Assembly (NCBI RefSeq): GCF_022678625.1
Contig: NZ_JALBYQ010000008.1
Span: forward strand, 1 to 61,881
Source: Aliiroseovarius subalbicans
GTDB taxonomy: Bacteria > Pseudomonadota > Alphaproteobacteria > Rhodobacterales > Rhodobacteraceae
Length of the DNA stretch: 61,881 bases
Direction of reading: 5' to 3'
Positions within the stretch are counted from its first letter, which is position 1. Every line of letters begins with the position of its first letter. This document shows, piece after piece, positions 36,676 to 45,066 of this stretch. Position numbers and translations under genes: made by a program. Under the pieces are notes generated by a model. That model ran no database searches and had not been told where the DNA came from. It was given only the letters and a program-made list of their open reading frames with translations.

Positions 36676-36810
36676 TTATGCGCTCAGCGACTTGCGGCCC
36701 TTGGCGCGACGCGCGTTCAGGATCTTGCGACCGGCCTTGGTGGCCATGCGCGAGCGGAAACCGTGGCGGCGTTTGCGAACCAGGTTCGAGGGTTGGAAGG
36801 TGCGTTTCAT
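36676..36810 (-). CDS. rpmH: 50S ribosomal protein L34
   Basis: Reading the minus strand from ATG 36810 to TAA 36676 gives 44 residues, starting [19 protein letters not shown] and ending GRKSLSA, the invariant L34 sequence. L34 is a small, strongly basic protein deep in the large subunit. The usual partners rnpA and yidD follow it. A clear promoter lies about 65 bases upstream. Confidence 0.98.
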   Translation of the reverse strand: MKRTFQPSNLVRKRRHGFRSRMATKAGRKILNARRAKGRKSLSA

Positions 36811-36873
36811 CGCTCATCTCCGTCAAAGCGCGCAATCCCGGTGGATTCGGCGCGTGTGAATATCGAAGCCCGG

Positions 36874-36902
36874 TCTATAGGCAGCTATCCGGGGCAAGTC
36901 AA
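36874..36902 (-). promoter_or_regulatory. Sigma-70 type promoter of rpmH
   Basis: On the minus strand TTGACT and TATAGA are spaced by exactly 17 bases (minus coordinates 36902-36897 and 36879-36874). It is the best consensus match found in the window and is followed about 65 bases later by the rpmH ATG. Confidence 0.7.
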
Positions 36903-37060
36903 ACGCTGCATGCAACATTTTCGCGCTGAATTTGGTGGTATGTTACAGAGCGGTCCCGTTTGTGTCGCATATCCTCACCCTACATCAACGCGACGTGATG
37001 TGGGTAGGATTGCGCGCGCGAAACACGCATGTTGGCCGGAGCAGGCAGGAAAGGCCCAGT

Positions 37061-37786
37061 ATGGAGCATGAAGTGACATTGAAATCGCACCCGCTGATGC
37101 GGCGCTTGCCGCTGATCGCCATCCTTGTGGTGGCCGTTCTGGGCGCGATCACCCTGCGCGATCACCTCAGCTTTCAGGCGCTTTCGGACAACCGCGAGGC
37201 GCTTTTGGCCTATCGCGACGCGCATTACCTGCTGGCCGCTGTCCTGTTCGTGACGGCCTATGTCATCATCGCAGGCTTCAGCCTGCCGGGGGCCACCATT
37301 GCCACGTTAACGGGTGGCTTCCTGTTCGGCGTGTTTCCCGGGGTGCTGTTCAATTTGATTGGCGCGACACTGGGCGCCACGGCGATCTATATGGCGGCGC
37401 GCTGGGGCCTGGGGGACCGCCTGGCGGACCGAATGGAGCACAGCGACGGCGCGGTCAAACGCATCAAGGACGGGATCGACGACAACCAATGGTCGGTGCT
37501 GTTCATGATCCGCCTTGTGCCGGTCGTGCCCTTTTTTGTTGCCAACCTGATCCCCGCCTTTGTCGGCGTGCCGCTGCACCGCTTCGTGATCTCGACCTTT
37601 TTCGGCATCATCCCCGGCGCGCTGGTCTTCACCTCGGTCGGTGCCGGGCTGGGCGCGGTCTTTGCCCGTGGCGAAGCCCCCGATCTGGGCATCATCTTTG
37701 AGCCGCATGTTTTGCTGCCGATGTTGGGGCTTGCCGCCCTGTCGGCGCTGCCCATGGTTCTGAACTTCTTCAAAAAGGACGCCTGA
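37061..37786 (+). CDS. TVP38/TMEM64 (VTT domain) membrane protein
   Basis: This 241-residue protein with about six hydrophobic helices belongs to the VTT/DedA-like superfamily of putative lipid scramblases or transporters. The conserved GFSLPGATIATLTGGFLFG segment and the later FMIRLVPVVPFFVANLIPAF stretch are the family core. Start 37061 (MEHEVTLKSHP) follows AGGAAAGG; the in-frame extension upstream is unlikely. It lies 2 bases before a MerA-like flavoprotein, a pairing also known from fused proteins in other bacteria. Confidence 0.9.
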   Translation: MEHEVTLKSHPLMRRLPLIAILVVAVLGAITLRDHLSFQALSDNREALLAYRDAHYLLAAVLFVTAYVIIAGFSLPGATIATLTGGFLFGVFPGVLFNLIGATLGATAIYMAARWGLGDRLADRMEHSDGAVKRIKDGIDDNQWSVLFMIRLVPVVPFFVANLIPAFVGVPLHRFVISTFFGIIPGALVFTSVGAGLGAVFARGEAPDLGIIFEPHVLLPMLGLAALSALPMVLNFFKKDA

Positions 37787-37788
37787 GC

Positions 37789-39156
37789 ATGGAACGGATC
37801 AAAGTGGATGTCTGCGTCATCGGCGCAGGCTCGGGTGGGCTTTCGGTGGCGGCGGGGGCGGTGCAGATGGGGGCGTCCGTGGTGCTTTTGGAAGGCCACA
37901 AGATGGGCGGTGACTGCCTGAATTTCGGCTGCGTGCCGTCGAAGGCGCTGTTGCACGCCGGACGGGCGGGCATGGGCTGGGCCGACGCCCATGGCCATGT
38001 GCGCCAGACCATCGCCACGATCGAACCCCACGATTCGGTGGAGCGCTTCGAAGGGTTGGGCGTGCGGGTGATTTCCGAATACGGCGCCTTCGTCAGCCCG
38101 AGCGAGGTACAGGCGGGCGATCATATCATCACTGCCCGGCGCTTCGTGATCGCGACCGGCTCCTCCCCCTTCGTGCCGCCGATCCCCGGTCTGGATACGG
38201 TGCCCTATGAGACGAACGAAACGATTTTCGATTTGGCGGAACAGCCCAAGCACCTGCTGATCATCGGCGGCGGCCCGATCGGCATGGAAATGGCCGAAGC
38301 GCACCGGGCGCTGGGCTGCGATGTCACCGTGATCGAAGGCCAGAAGGCGCTGGGCAAGGACGACCCGGAGCTGGCGCAGATGGTGCTGGACGCCCAACGC
38401 GCGCGCGGGATTGCCATTGAAGAAGAGGCGATGGCTCAGGAAATCCGCGGCACCGCCGGAATGATCGAGGTCGAGGCACAGGACGGGCGCGTGTTCAAGG
38501 GTTCGCACCTGCTGATGGCGGTGGGGCGCAAGGCCAACACAAACCGCCTGGTGCTGGACAAGGCCGGGATCGAGCCCACCCGCACCGGCATCAAGGTCGA
38601 CGCCGGGCTACGCACCACGAACCGCAAGGTCTATGCCATCGGCGACGTGGCGGGCGGGCTGCAGTTCACCCATGTGGCCGGGTATCAGGCGGGCGTGATC
38701 ATCCGCTCGATGCTGTTCGGCCTGCCGTCCAAGGCGAAAACCACGCATCTCCCCTGGGCGACCTATACCGCGCCGGAACTGGCGCAGGTCGGCATGACCG
38801 AGGCCGAGGCCACCGCCGTGCACGGCGACCGGGTTGAGGTGATCCGGTTCGACTTCGCAGGCAACGACCGCGCCATCGCGACCGGCCAGACCGAAGGCCG
38901 GGTGAAGGCGATGGTGGTGAAGGGCAAACCGGTTGGCGTGTCGATCGCAGGCCCAGGGGCGGGCGAGCTGATCAATCTCTGGGCGCTGGTTCTGGCCAAC
39001 GGCATGAAAATGAGCCAGGTCGCCGCGATGGTCGCGCCCTATCCCACGATGGGCGAGATCAACAAGCGCGTTGCGGGCGCCTATTTCACCCCGCGCCTGT
39101 TTGACAATCCGAAGGTGAAGCGCATTGTGGGGCTTGTGCAGAGGTTCCTGCCGTAG
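37789..39156 (+). CDS. MerA-like pyridine nucleotide-disulfide oxidoreductase
   Basis: This 455-residue flavoprotein has an FAD site GAGSGG (12-17), the redox disulfide Cys43/Cys48 in GGDCLNFGCVPSKA, an NAD(P) site IIGGGPIGMEMAE and a dimerisation domain. The C-terminal motif is PYPTMGE rather than the HPT of lipoamide dehydrogenase, so the usual catalytic histidine is absent, and the mercuric reductase terminal CC pair is missing too. A reductase for an unknown disulfide or electrophile is more likely than mercury reduction. No mer genes are nearby. Confidence 0.9.
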   Translation: MERIKVDVCVIGAGSGGLSVAAGAVQMGASVVLLEGHKMGGDCLNFGCVPSKALLHAGRAGMGWADAHGHVRQTIATIEPHDSVERFEGLGVRVISEYGAFVSPSEVQAGDHIITARRFVIATGSSPFVPPIPGLDTVPYETNETIFDLAEQPKHLLIIGGGPIGMEMAEAHRALGCDVTVIEGQKALGKDDPELAQMVLDAQRARGIAIEEEAMAQEIRGTAGMIEVEAQDGRVFKGSHLLMAVGRKANTNRLVLDKAGIEPTRTGIKVDAGLRTTNRKVYAIGDVAGGLQFTHVAGYQAGVIIRSMLFGLPSKAKTTHLPWATYTAPELAQVGMTEAEATAVHGDRVEVIRFDFAGNDRAIATGQTEGRVKAMVVKGKPVGVSIAGPGAGELINLWALVLANGMKMSQVAAMVAPYPTMGEINKRVAGAYFTPRLFDNPKVKRIVGLVQRFLP

Positions 39157-39176
39157 CGCGAACGAGGACGTTTCAT

Positions 39177-40559
39177 TTGAACTCGCTTTCAGGCCGATTT
39201 TTGATCCTGACGACAGCCTTCGTCATGCTGGCCGAGATCCTGATCTTCGTGCCCTCCGTCGCGCGGTTTCGCGAGGATTATCTGCTGGCGCGGCTGGAAC
39301 GCGCCCAGATTGCGTCGCTGGTGCTGCTGGCCGAGGACATGATCGACCCCGCACTTGAGGTTGAGCTTTTGCAAAACGCCGAGGTGTTCAACGTGGTGCT
39401 GCGCCGCGACGAGGCGCGCGAGCTGATGCTGTCTTTGCCCATGCCCGGACCCGTTGCGGGGTCGTATGACTTGCGTGACCCGATGCCGTTCGGTCTGATC
39501 CGTGACGCGATGATGCGCCTGACGGATACTGAGAACGAGGTGATCCGCGTGATCGGCGACCCGGTGCGCGAGGGCGGGTTGGTGATCGAGGTCACGATGG
39601 AAACCGCACCCCTGCGCCGCGCGATGCTGGATTATGGCCTGAATATCCTGCTTCTGTCCGCCTTCATCTCGGTCATCACGGCGGTGCTGTTGTTTTTGGC
39701 CGTGCGCGTCCTGATGGTGCGCCCGATCAAGGGCGTGGTGAATCACATGGCGTCCTATGCCGCCGCGCCAGAAGACGCCCGCACGATCATCGAGCCCACG
39801 TCGGGCGTGACCGAACTGCGCGAGGCGGAGGTGGCGCTGCAATCGATGCAAACGCAGCTGACTGGTGCATTGAAGCAGAAAGAGCGCCTGGCCCAGTTGG
39901 GCGGCGCCGTGGCCCGGATCAGCCACGATCTGCGCAACATCCTGACCACCGCGCAGCTGTTCGCCGACCGGATGGAGATGAGCGAGGACCCCGGCGTGAA
40001 ACGCGCAGCACCCAAGCTGGTGAATTCGATTTCCCGCGCGGTGAACCTGTGCGAAAGCACGCTGGCCTTCGGTAAGGCCGAGGAGCCCGCGCCGACGCTG
40101 TCTCGTGTCGTGCTGGCCGATGTGGTCGCGGATGTTGTTGATAGCGAACGGTTGGCGGCTGGTGAGCATGACGTGTCTTACGGCGAAGATATCCCCGCAG
40201 GCCTGACCCTGCGCGCCGATCCCGAGCAATTGTACCGTGTATTGTCGAACCTTGTGCGCAACGCGCGCCAGGCCATCGTGGCCAGTGGCCAGCCGGGAGA
40301 GATCGCGATCCAAGGTAGCGACGGGGACGACGAATGGACCATTCGCGTGACGGATACCGGCCCCGGCCTGCCCGCCCGCGCGCAGGACTTGCTGTTTCAA
40401 CCCTTCGCCGGCACCAACCGACGCGGCGGCACCGGGCTGGGACTGGCCATCGCCGCCGAGCTTGTGAAAGGCCATGGTGGGCGGTTGGATCTGGAGCACA
40501 CCAGCCCCGAAGGCACCGCCTTTACCATCCACCTGCCAAAGGGTCTCGACGAGGGCTAG
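39177..40559 (+). CDS. Sensor histidine kinase (HAMP-type, TTG start)
   Basis: This 460-residue kinase has transmembrane helices at about 9-28 and 153-177 enclosing a periplasmic sensor domain of about 125 residues. A HAMP-like linker follows, then the H-box RISHDLRN with His250, and an ATP-binding domain with NLVRNARQA, DTGPGLP and GGTGLGLAI. The start is TTG 39177 after GAGGACG. No response regulator lies beside it in the window. It follows the flavoprotein by 20 bases, so it may sense a related stress. Confidence 0.93.
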   Translation: MNSLSGRFLILTTAFVMLAEILIFVPSVARFREDYLLARLERAQIASLVLLAEDMIDPALEVELLQNAEVFNVVLRRDEARELMLSLPMPGPVAGSYDLRDPMPFGLIRDAMMRLTDTENEVIRVIGDPVREGGLVIEVTMETAPLRRAMLDYGLNILLLSAFISVITAVLLFLAVRVLMVRPIKGVVNHMASYAAAPEDARTIIEPTSGVTELREAEVALQSMQTQLTGALKQKERLAQLGGAVARISHDLRNILTTAQLFADRMEMSEDPGVKRAAPKLVNSISRAVNLCESTLAFGKAEEPAPTLSRVVLADVVADVVDSERLAAGEHDVSYGEDIPAGLTLRADPEQLYRVLSNLVRNARQAIVASGQPGEIAIQGSDGDDEWTIRVTDTGPGLPARAQDLLFQPFAGTNRRGGTGLGLAIAAELVKGHGGRLDLEHTSPEGTAFTIHLPKGLDEG

Positions 40560-40654
40560 GCCAGCTCTTCAGGCCTTGCAGCTCTCATCGTGGGCTTGTA
40601 CGGCCCCGAAATGCCAAGAACCGGTGGTGGGTACGATTTGGTTGATTTTCGCCC

Positions 40655-40682
40655 TTGCAAACCCGTGCGCCTGTCGTTACAT
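40655..40682 (+). promoter_or_regulatory. Candidate promoter of tRNA-Arg
   Basis: TTGCAA (40655-40660) and TTACAT (40677-40682), spaced 16 bases, lie 12 bases before the tRNA 5' end, at the right distance for transcription to start just upstream of the tRNA. Confidence 0.5.
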
Positions 40683-40693
40683 CCCGCCTCCAC

Positions 40694-40770
40694 GGACCGA
40701 TAGCTCAGCTGGATAGAGTACCTGACTACGAATCAGGGGGTCGGGGGTTCGAATCCTCCTCGGTCCGCCA
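40694..40770 (+). tRNA. tRNA-Arg (anticodon ACG)
   Basis: The 77-base tRNA has acceptor arms GGACCGA/TCGGTCC, anticodon loop CTACGAA (anticodon ACG, read as ICG after deamination), T-loop TTCGAAT and encoded CCA. Stems are perfect at the acceptor and anticodon. It borders a lower-GC, gene-poor stretch, as often seen at tRNA genes used as integration sites. Confidence 0.97.
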
Positions 40771-41902
40771 TCACCTCTTTTAATACCCGTTACAGATCAG
40801 CCGTTTAGCCGGTTTACTAAAAGCCTTGCCCCCAATTGCGAATTTGGTGCGGGTCCGTTTCGGCTCGAATATTTCAGCCAATTACATCTGCCCATGCCGG
40901 GGTTTGGTCACTTTGGTGATGGTCAACATTCTGCCCAAACAGCAATTCCTTGCCCTCCCGACGGCATCTATTGTGGCGACTGGTGGTGTTGGTGACATTT
41001 CGCAAAGAAATGGAATGTTTCAGCCGCGTGACGACCCATCGATACCTCTGAAAGCCTGTGCTCGGATCGCGCAAAGCGGTCAGATTGAGGAAAAGATGAT
41101 GATTGTAGGCAGCCCAGCCCCTGAGAAAGTCCACCTGCTGTGTGGCGAGCTTCTACGCGATGACGGGATTGAGGAACCCACGCGCGAGAATATCGCCTGC
41201 CTGTTGGGATAAAAGCGCGTCGCGCGCGGTCTGAGCATTTGCGGATAAGATGCCTGCCCCAAATCAAAGGCAGGCGATTATCATGGCCTTTGAAATTTTT
41301 TGCACCACTGTATTTCCCCCTACCAGCTTAATAATCCGACACCCTAAACTGCCTTCGCAGTATTCTCAGGCCCGTGTCTTGAAAGCTCGTTGTCTCATCG
41401 GCCTTGAAACAGCTTGGCGAAGCAAAGTTATACCGTAGCCACTCGTGCTGTGGTCGCCTAATCGATGTCGGGTTGATACTGTTGGATGCGAGGTTTTTGC
41501 GACATCATGAGATCTTTTTGGCAGGCCTCGCAGTCCAGACCGTGATGACCGCCAGTATGAGAAGTGCCATTCCTATGGTCGATCGTCGAACCCTGGATGT
41601 GTATCTTGATGGAACGCAACTTGAGACAAACATACACCAAGAAGCACTCTTGAACCTTTGACCAGGGGGTGCTGGGTCGCACGAGGGGATTTGTGTCTTT
41701 GAGGAATGGAAATCGTCGTTGCAGGGCGTGCTAGCTCAAAAACGAAAATTTCGATGGCGAAGCCCTGCCTTTCCAACAGGAAGTCCTTTGTCTGCCACAG
41801 AACGCAAAACCCATCATTCAAGATGCAGTTCGTCTGAACAGCCTTACGGGACTTTGCATACTTTTCCTGTAGCGGGTTCAGCGCCGGAAACCTCCGATAG
41901 CT
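40771..41902. other. Gene-poor, lower-GC stretch, possible insertion scar
   Basis: About 1.1 kb has no convincing gene. Reading frames of 60-128 codons occur on both strands and overlap each other, without ribosome binding sites or recognised domains. Base composition is clearly more AT-rich than in the flanking genes. Near 40870-41260 the minus frames show a short DFLRGWAAYNHH piece that weakly recalls the end of some integrase-core transposases, split between frames. A GCCTGCC/GGCAGGC hairpin is at 41251-41274. It looks like decayed mobile DNA between tRNA-Arg and the catabolic cluster; no duplicate of the tRNA 3' end was found. Confidence 0.5.
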
Positions 41903-42772
41903 CTACGAAAATGCATAGAACTCGGCAGCGGATTTCTGAAAGACCCTTTCGTAGTCCCCTTGCGGTACAATTTTTCGGTATGCGGCAATGATGGTGCCAT
42001 ATTCTGAGTAGAGCTTATCCACCGGGAAATTCGAACCGAACATGCAGCGGTGGGGGCCGAACTGCTCCAGGCAAGTTTCCACGATTTTCTGAATGCTCTC
42101 TGGCGTCCAGTTGTGGTCGAACATGCCGAGCCCGGAAAGTTTGCAGTACACTTGCGGCAGTGCCGAGAGGTGCTGCAATTGCTCGGCCCAGTCAGCTAAG
42201 CCCAGTGCCGATCGGTCATGAGGGGAGCCCGCGTGGCAGAGCGCGATTCTGGTATCGGGGGCCTGTTTCAGCACGTGCGCCGTTTTCTCCATAAGCTCTG
42301 GGATAAGCTGCAGATCGAAGCTCAAGTTGTGGGCGCCGGCCTCACGCAGCCCCTCGGCAAACTTCGGATTGTCCAGAAGGTCATTCGTGCCGGTCGCCGC
42401 ATCTTCTTCGGGTGCGCGCCCGACAATCTGGCGCACGCCAACGACCGTTGAAAGGCTTTGGAAGGTATCAAGTTGCGTGTTCAGGTCCGGCGCAGTCAGG
42501 TCGCAAAACACCACCTGTTTTATTGGCCAATCCGGGTTGGCCTCGGCCACGGAGTGCACCCATTTCGCTTCGCTCAAACCATCCTCGGCCCCGACCTGGA
42601 TATGGACCGAGCCGGTGATGCCCTGCGCCCCGGCCTCGGCGCGAAATTCATCAAGTAGATAGTCGCGCTGGATTGGCGCCGGGTCCCCAAAGAACCGCCT
42701 TACCCCACGCGCCATCAGCCATGGGTAATGTACCGCGCCCAGGTCCCAAAGGTGATGGTGAGCGTCGATCAT
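41903..42772 (-). CDS. Amidohydrolase-superfamily protein (COG3618, lactonase-like)
   Basis: This 289-residue TIM-barrel hydrolase has the metal-binding start DAHHHLWDL (His5-His7) and, near the end, FGSNFPVDKL, the signature of the 4-sulfomuconolactonase/L-fuconolactonase group (COG3618). It would hydrolyse a lactone, or in some relatives cleave a C-C or amide bond. It overlaps the upstream SnoaL-like gene by 4 bases and is last in the divergent two-gene arm of the cluster. A lactonase fits a pathway with sugar- or polyol-oxidising dehydrogenases. Confidence 0.9.
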   Translation of the reverse strand: MIDAHHHLWDLGAVHYPWLMARGVRRFFGDPAPIQRDYLLDEFRAEAGAQGITGSVHIQVGAEDGLSEAKWVHSVAEANPDWPIKQVVFCDLTAPDLNTQLDTFQSLSTVVGVRQIVGRAPEEDAATGTNDLLDNPKFAEGLREAGAHNLSFDLQLIPELMEKTAHVLKQAPDTRIALCHAGSPHDRSALGLADWAEQLQHLSALPQVYCKLSGLGMFDHNWTPESIQKIVETCLEQFGPHRCMFGSNFPVDKLYSEYGTIIAAYRKIVPQGDYERVFQKSAAEFYAFS

Positions 42773-43815
42773 GGCGCCGCCCCCCGCGCGCCGGTTTCCT
42801 GCCCGGCCGCGATATTGGTCGTGCGGGCAAGGATGTCGATGCCCTGCATGTTCCAGAAATGCAGAAGGTCGATGAAGATCCAGTTTTCAGTCAGCTTGTC
42901 GCCGTCGCGCCGGTAGATATCAATCACCCGCATGTCCCCCGGCGTGTTGGTTGCGGGCATGCCCATGAACCCGCCCGCAGGGGTGAGTGTGAGATTCGGC
43001 CAGCCGAAGAAGCCACCAAACTGGCCCTCGACGATGCGACAGATGTGGCCGTTGAAGGAGCGATCCGTCAGGCCCGCCCGAAACGGGCCGGAATGCTGCT
43101 GGGCATAGCGTTCAATTGTATAGGTCGCGCCGATCCCGGCAGGTCCCCACCAAATCATGTCTTCGTTCCAGCTGCGCCTGAGCTCGTCCACCAGGGGTTC
43201 TTCGACCCCGCCGCGCCAGGTCTTGATATCGCTTACCATGTGGTCGATGGCGGCCAGCGTTTTGCGGCCTTCCCCGGGGTCCTGTGCCTCGAACATCAGC
43301 CCGTCGTGAGTCATCGGCCCCGGCTGCACCAGATGCGCCGCTGTTTGCGGTGGGAACGGGTCAAGTCCTGCCTGCATCATCAGGTGTGGGATGTCGAAGA
43401 ACATCGCGGTTTCGGTGATCTTGCCCGCTTCCACCTTGTGAAATTCGCAATAGCGCAGCATCGCCATCTTGCCAGTGGGGGGAATGCCAAGCCAGGGCTG
43501 ATCAAACAGGCCCATCAGATGCCCCATGGAAACGACCCAAACGCCGCCCTGGTCTTCAATCGTGTTCTGCCCGGCCATGAACACATCCATGCGCCTCTGC
43601 ATGTGCGAAAGAGCGGTTTTCAGCGGGGTCCAGAACTGATCCACGACCCCTTCAGCGCAGCGAATCTCATGGAATGGGTGAAAGCCGCGCCACAGGTAAT
43701 CGGTCGCAACATACTGTGCTTGCGCAGATTTCATACCGTCGGGTGAAGCCGCATCAAGTCGGGCGTAGTAGTCCCTAACCAGCTTCTTTTCATCCTGAAA
43801 AGATGGTTTTCCCAT
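42769..43815 (-). CDS. SnoaL/NTF2-like protein with two domains (copy A)
   Basis: This 348-residue protein has two NTF2-like domains. Family marks are IPPTGK (111-116), PGPMTHDG (165-172), WWGPAGIG (222-229) and TENW (309-312), shared with three other proteins in this cluster. Related folds act as cyclases, isomerases, dehydratases or hydrolases on small oxygenated molecules. Start 43815 (MGKPSFQDEK) is preferred: the frame's extension runs through the operator region. It overlaps the amidohydrolase and is divergent from the ABC importer. Confidence 0.85.
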   Translation of the reverse strand: MGKPSFQDEKKLVRDYYARLDAASPDGMKSAQAQYVATDYLWRGFHPFHEIRCAEGVVDQFWTPLKTALSHMQRRMDVFMAGQNTIEDQGGVWVVSMGHLMGLFDQPWLGIPPTGKMAMLRYCEFHKVEAGKITETAMFFDIPHLMMQAGLDPFPPQTAAHLVQPGPMTHDGLMFEAQDPGEGRKTLAAIDHMVSDIKTWRGGVEEPLVDELRRSWNEDMIWWGPAGIGATYTIERYAQQHSGPFRAGLTDRSFNGHICRIVEGQFGGFFGWPNLTLTPAGGFMGMPATNTPGDMRVIDIYRRDGDKLTENWIFIDLLHFWNMQGIDILARTTNIAAGQETGARGAAP

Positions 43816-43844
43816 GTTTGATCCGCCTCGCCCGAACTGGTTTT

Positions 43845-43912
43845 TGCATACGTTTGCAAAAATACCTTGCCAAAACGCAGAAGCGGAGTCTAGCCTCTTG
43901 CAAACGTATGCA
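43845..43912. promoter_or_regulatory. Paired LacI-type operators between divergent promoters
   Basis: TGCATACGTTTGCA (43845-43858) and its exact reverse complement TGCAAACGTATGCA (43899-43912) lie 54 bases apart centre to centre, and flanking bases extend the match to about 16. Each is a near-palindrome with the central CG of LacI/GalR sites. TTGCCA (43867-43872) could be a -35 for the plus genes, with the second site near the start of transcription. The LacI-type regulator at 54521 is the likely binder. Confidence 0.8.
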
Positions 43913-43935
43913 AACGATTCCGCCCGGGGGGAACC

Positions 43936-44985
43936 ATGGCCGAAATTCAACTGCGCAATCTATCCAAGCGTTGGGGCTCATTTGTTGGCGTCGACAATTT
44001 CGACCTGACAATCGCCGACAAGGAATTCCTGGTTCTGCTCGGCCCATCGGGGTGCGGAAAGACCACCACGATGCGGATGATTGCGGGGCTTGAGGATGCC
44101 ACCGAGGGGGACATTATGGTCGATGGCGCGCGCGTCAATGACCTGGAGCCTAAGGACCGCGATGTGGCGATGGTGTTCCAAAGCTACGCCCTATACCCCA
44201 ACATGAATGTCTATGAAAATATTCGGTTTCCGCTGAAAGTGCGCGGCATCGATCCCGACACCCATGACGAAAAAGTCCGCAGGGCCAGTGCGATGGTCGA
44301 ACTGGACGAGTTTCTTCACCGTAAGCCCGCCGAACTGTCAGGCGGCCAGCGCCAGCGCGTGGCTTTGGCCCGTGCGATCGTGCGTGAACCCAACGTGTTC
44401 CTGATGGACGAGCCGCTGTCGAACCTTGACGCGAAACTGCGCGTCTCGACCCGCGCGCAGATCAAGAACCTCAGCCACGAACTGGCCGTGACCACGATCT
44501 ATGTGACGCACGACCAGATCGAGGCGATGACCCTGGCCGACCGCGTCGTGGTGATGAAACAGGGTGTCGTTCAACAGGTCGGCAGCCCGACCGAGATCTA
44601 TGACACCCCGGCAAATGCCTTTGTCGCCAGCTTCATCGGAAGCCCAGCGATGAACCTTGTGGACGGAGAGCTGAAAGATGGCGTTTTCCGGGCCAAGAAC
44701 ACCGAGATTTCCGGCCTGTCCGGGGCAGACGGCAAGGTCACGCTGGGGTTTCGTGCCGAGGACGCCGAAGTGGTCGAAAGCGGCGGCGAGATTAACGCTC
44801 CGATCTACACGATGGAGCTGTTGGGCGACGCCACAATGGTGTCGGTCCGCATCAGCGGCGCATTGGTCAGCGTGAAGGCGGACAAGACCTTCCGCGCCGA
44901 CATCGACGATGCTGTATCCATCCAGGTTCACAAGGATCATTGCCACCTGTTCGACACCGAAACAGGGGCGCGTATCGAGGGCTAA
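43936..44985 (+). CDS. Sugar-type ABC importer, ATPase (MalK/UgpC family)
   Basis: This 349-residue ATPase has Walker A GPSGCGKTT (36-44), signature LSGGQ (134-138), Walker B FLMDEP, switch histidine in VTHDQIEA and a C-terminal TOBE-like regulatory domain of about 110 residues. It belongs to the class energising importers of sugars, polyols or glycerol-phosphate. It is first in the plus-strand operon, 24 bases downstream of the second operator. Confidence 0.96.
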   Translation: MAEIQLRNLSKRWGSFVGVDNFDLTIADKEFLVLLGPSGCGKTTTMRMIAGLEDATEGDIMVDGARVNDLEPKDRDVAMVFQSYALYPNMNVYENIRFPLKVRGIDPDTHDEKVRRASAMVELDEFLHRKPAELSGGQRQRVALARAIVREPNVFLMDEPLSNLDAKLRVSTRAQIKNLSHELAVTTIYVTHDQIEAMTLADRVVVMKQGVVQQVGSPTEIYDTPANAFVASFIGSPAMNLVDGELKDGVFRAKNTEISGLSGADGKVTLGFRAEDAEVVESGGEINAPIYTMELLGDATMVSVRISGALVSVKADKTFRADIDDAVSIQVHKDHCHLFDTETGARIEG

Positions 44986-45066
44986 CCCCCTCGCAACACC
45001 CCGCATGACGGGACAATCGGGTGCAGTCTTCGAAGGTGCATCCAACCACACAGGGAGAGAGACAAG

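Noticed and set aside
37789-39156. True mercuric reductase (merA)
   Set aside because: The C-terminal cysteine pair and N-terminal metal-binding domain are missing and no mer genes are adjacent.
40826-41212. 128-codon plus-strand frame after tRNA-Arg
   Set aside because: No ribosome binding site, no recognised family, and it overlaps equally long frames on the other strand in decayed-looking DNA.
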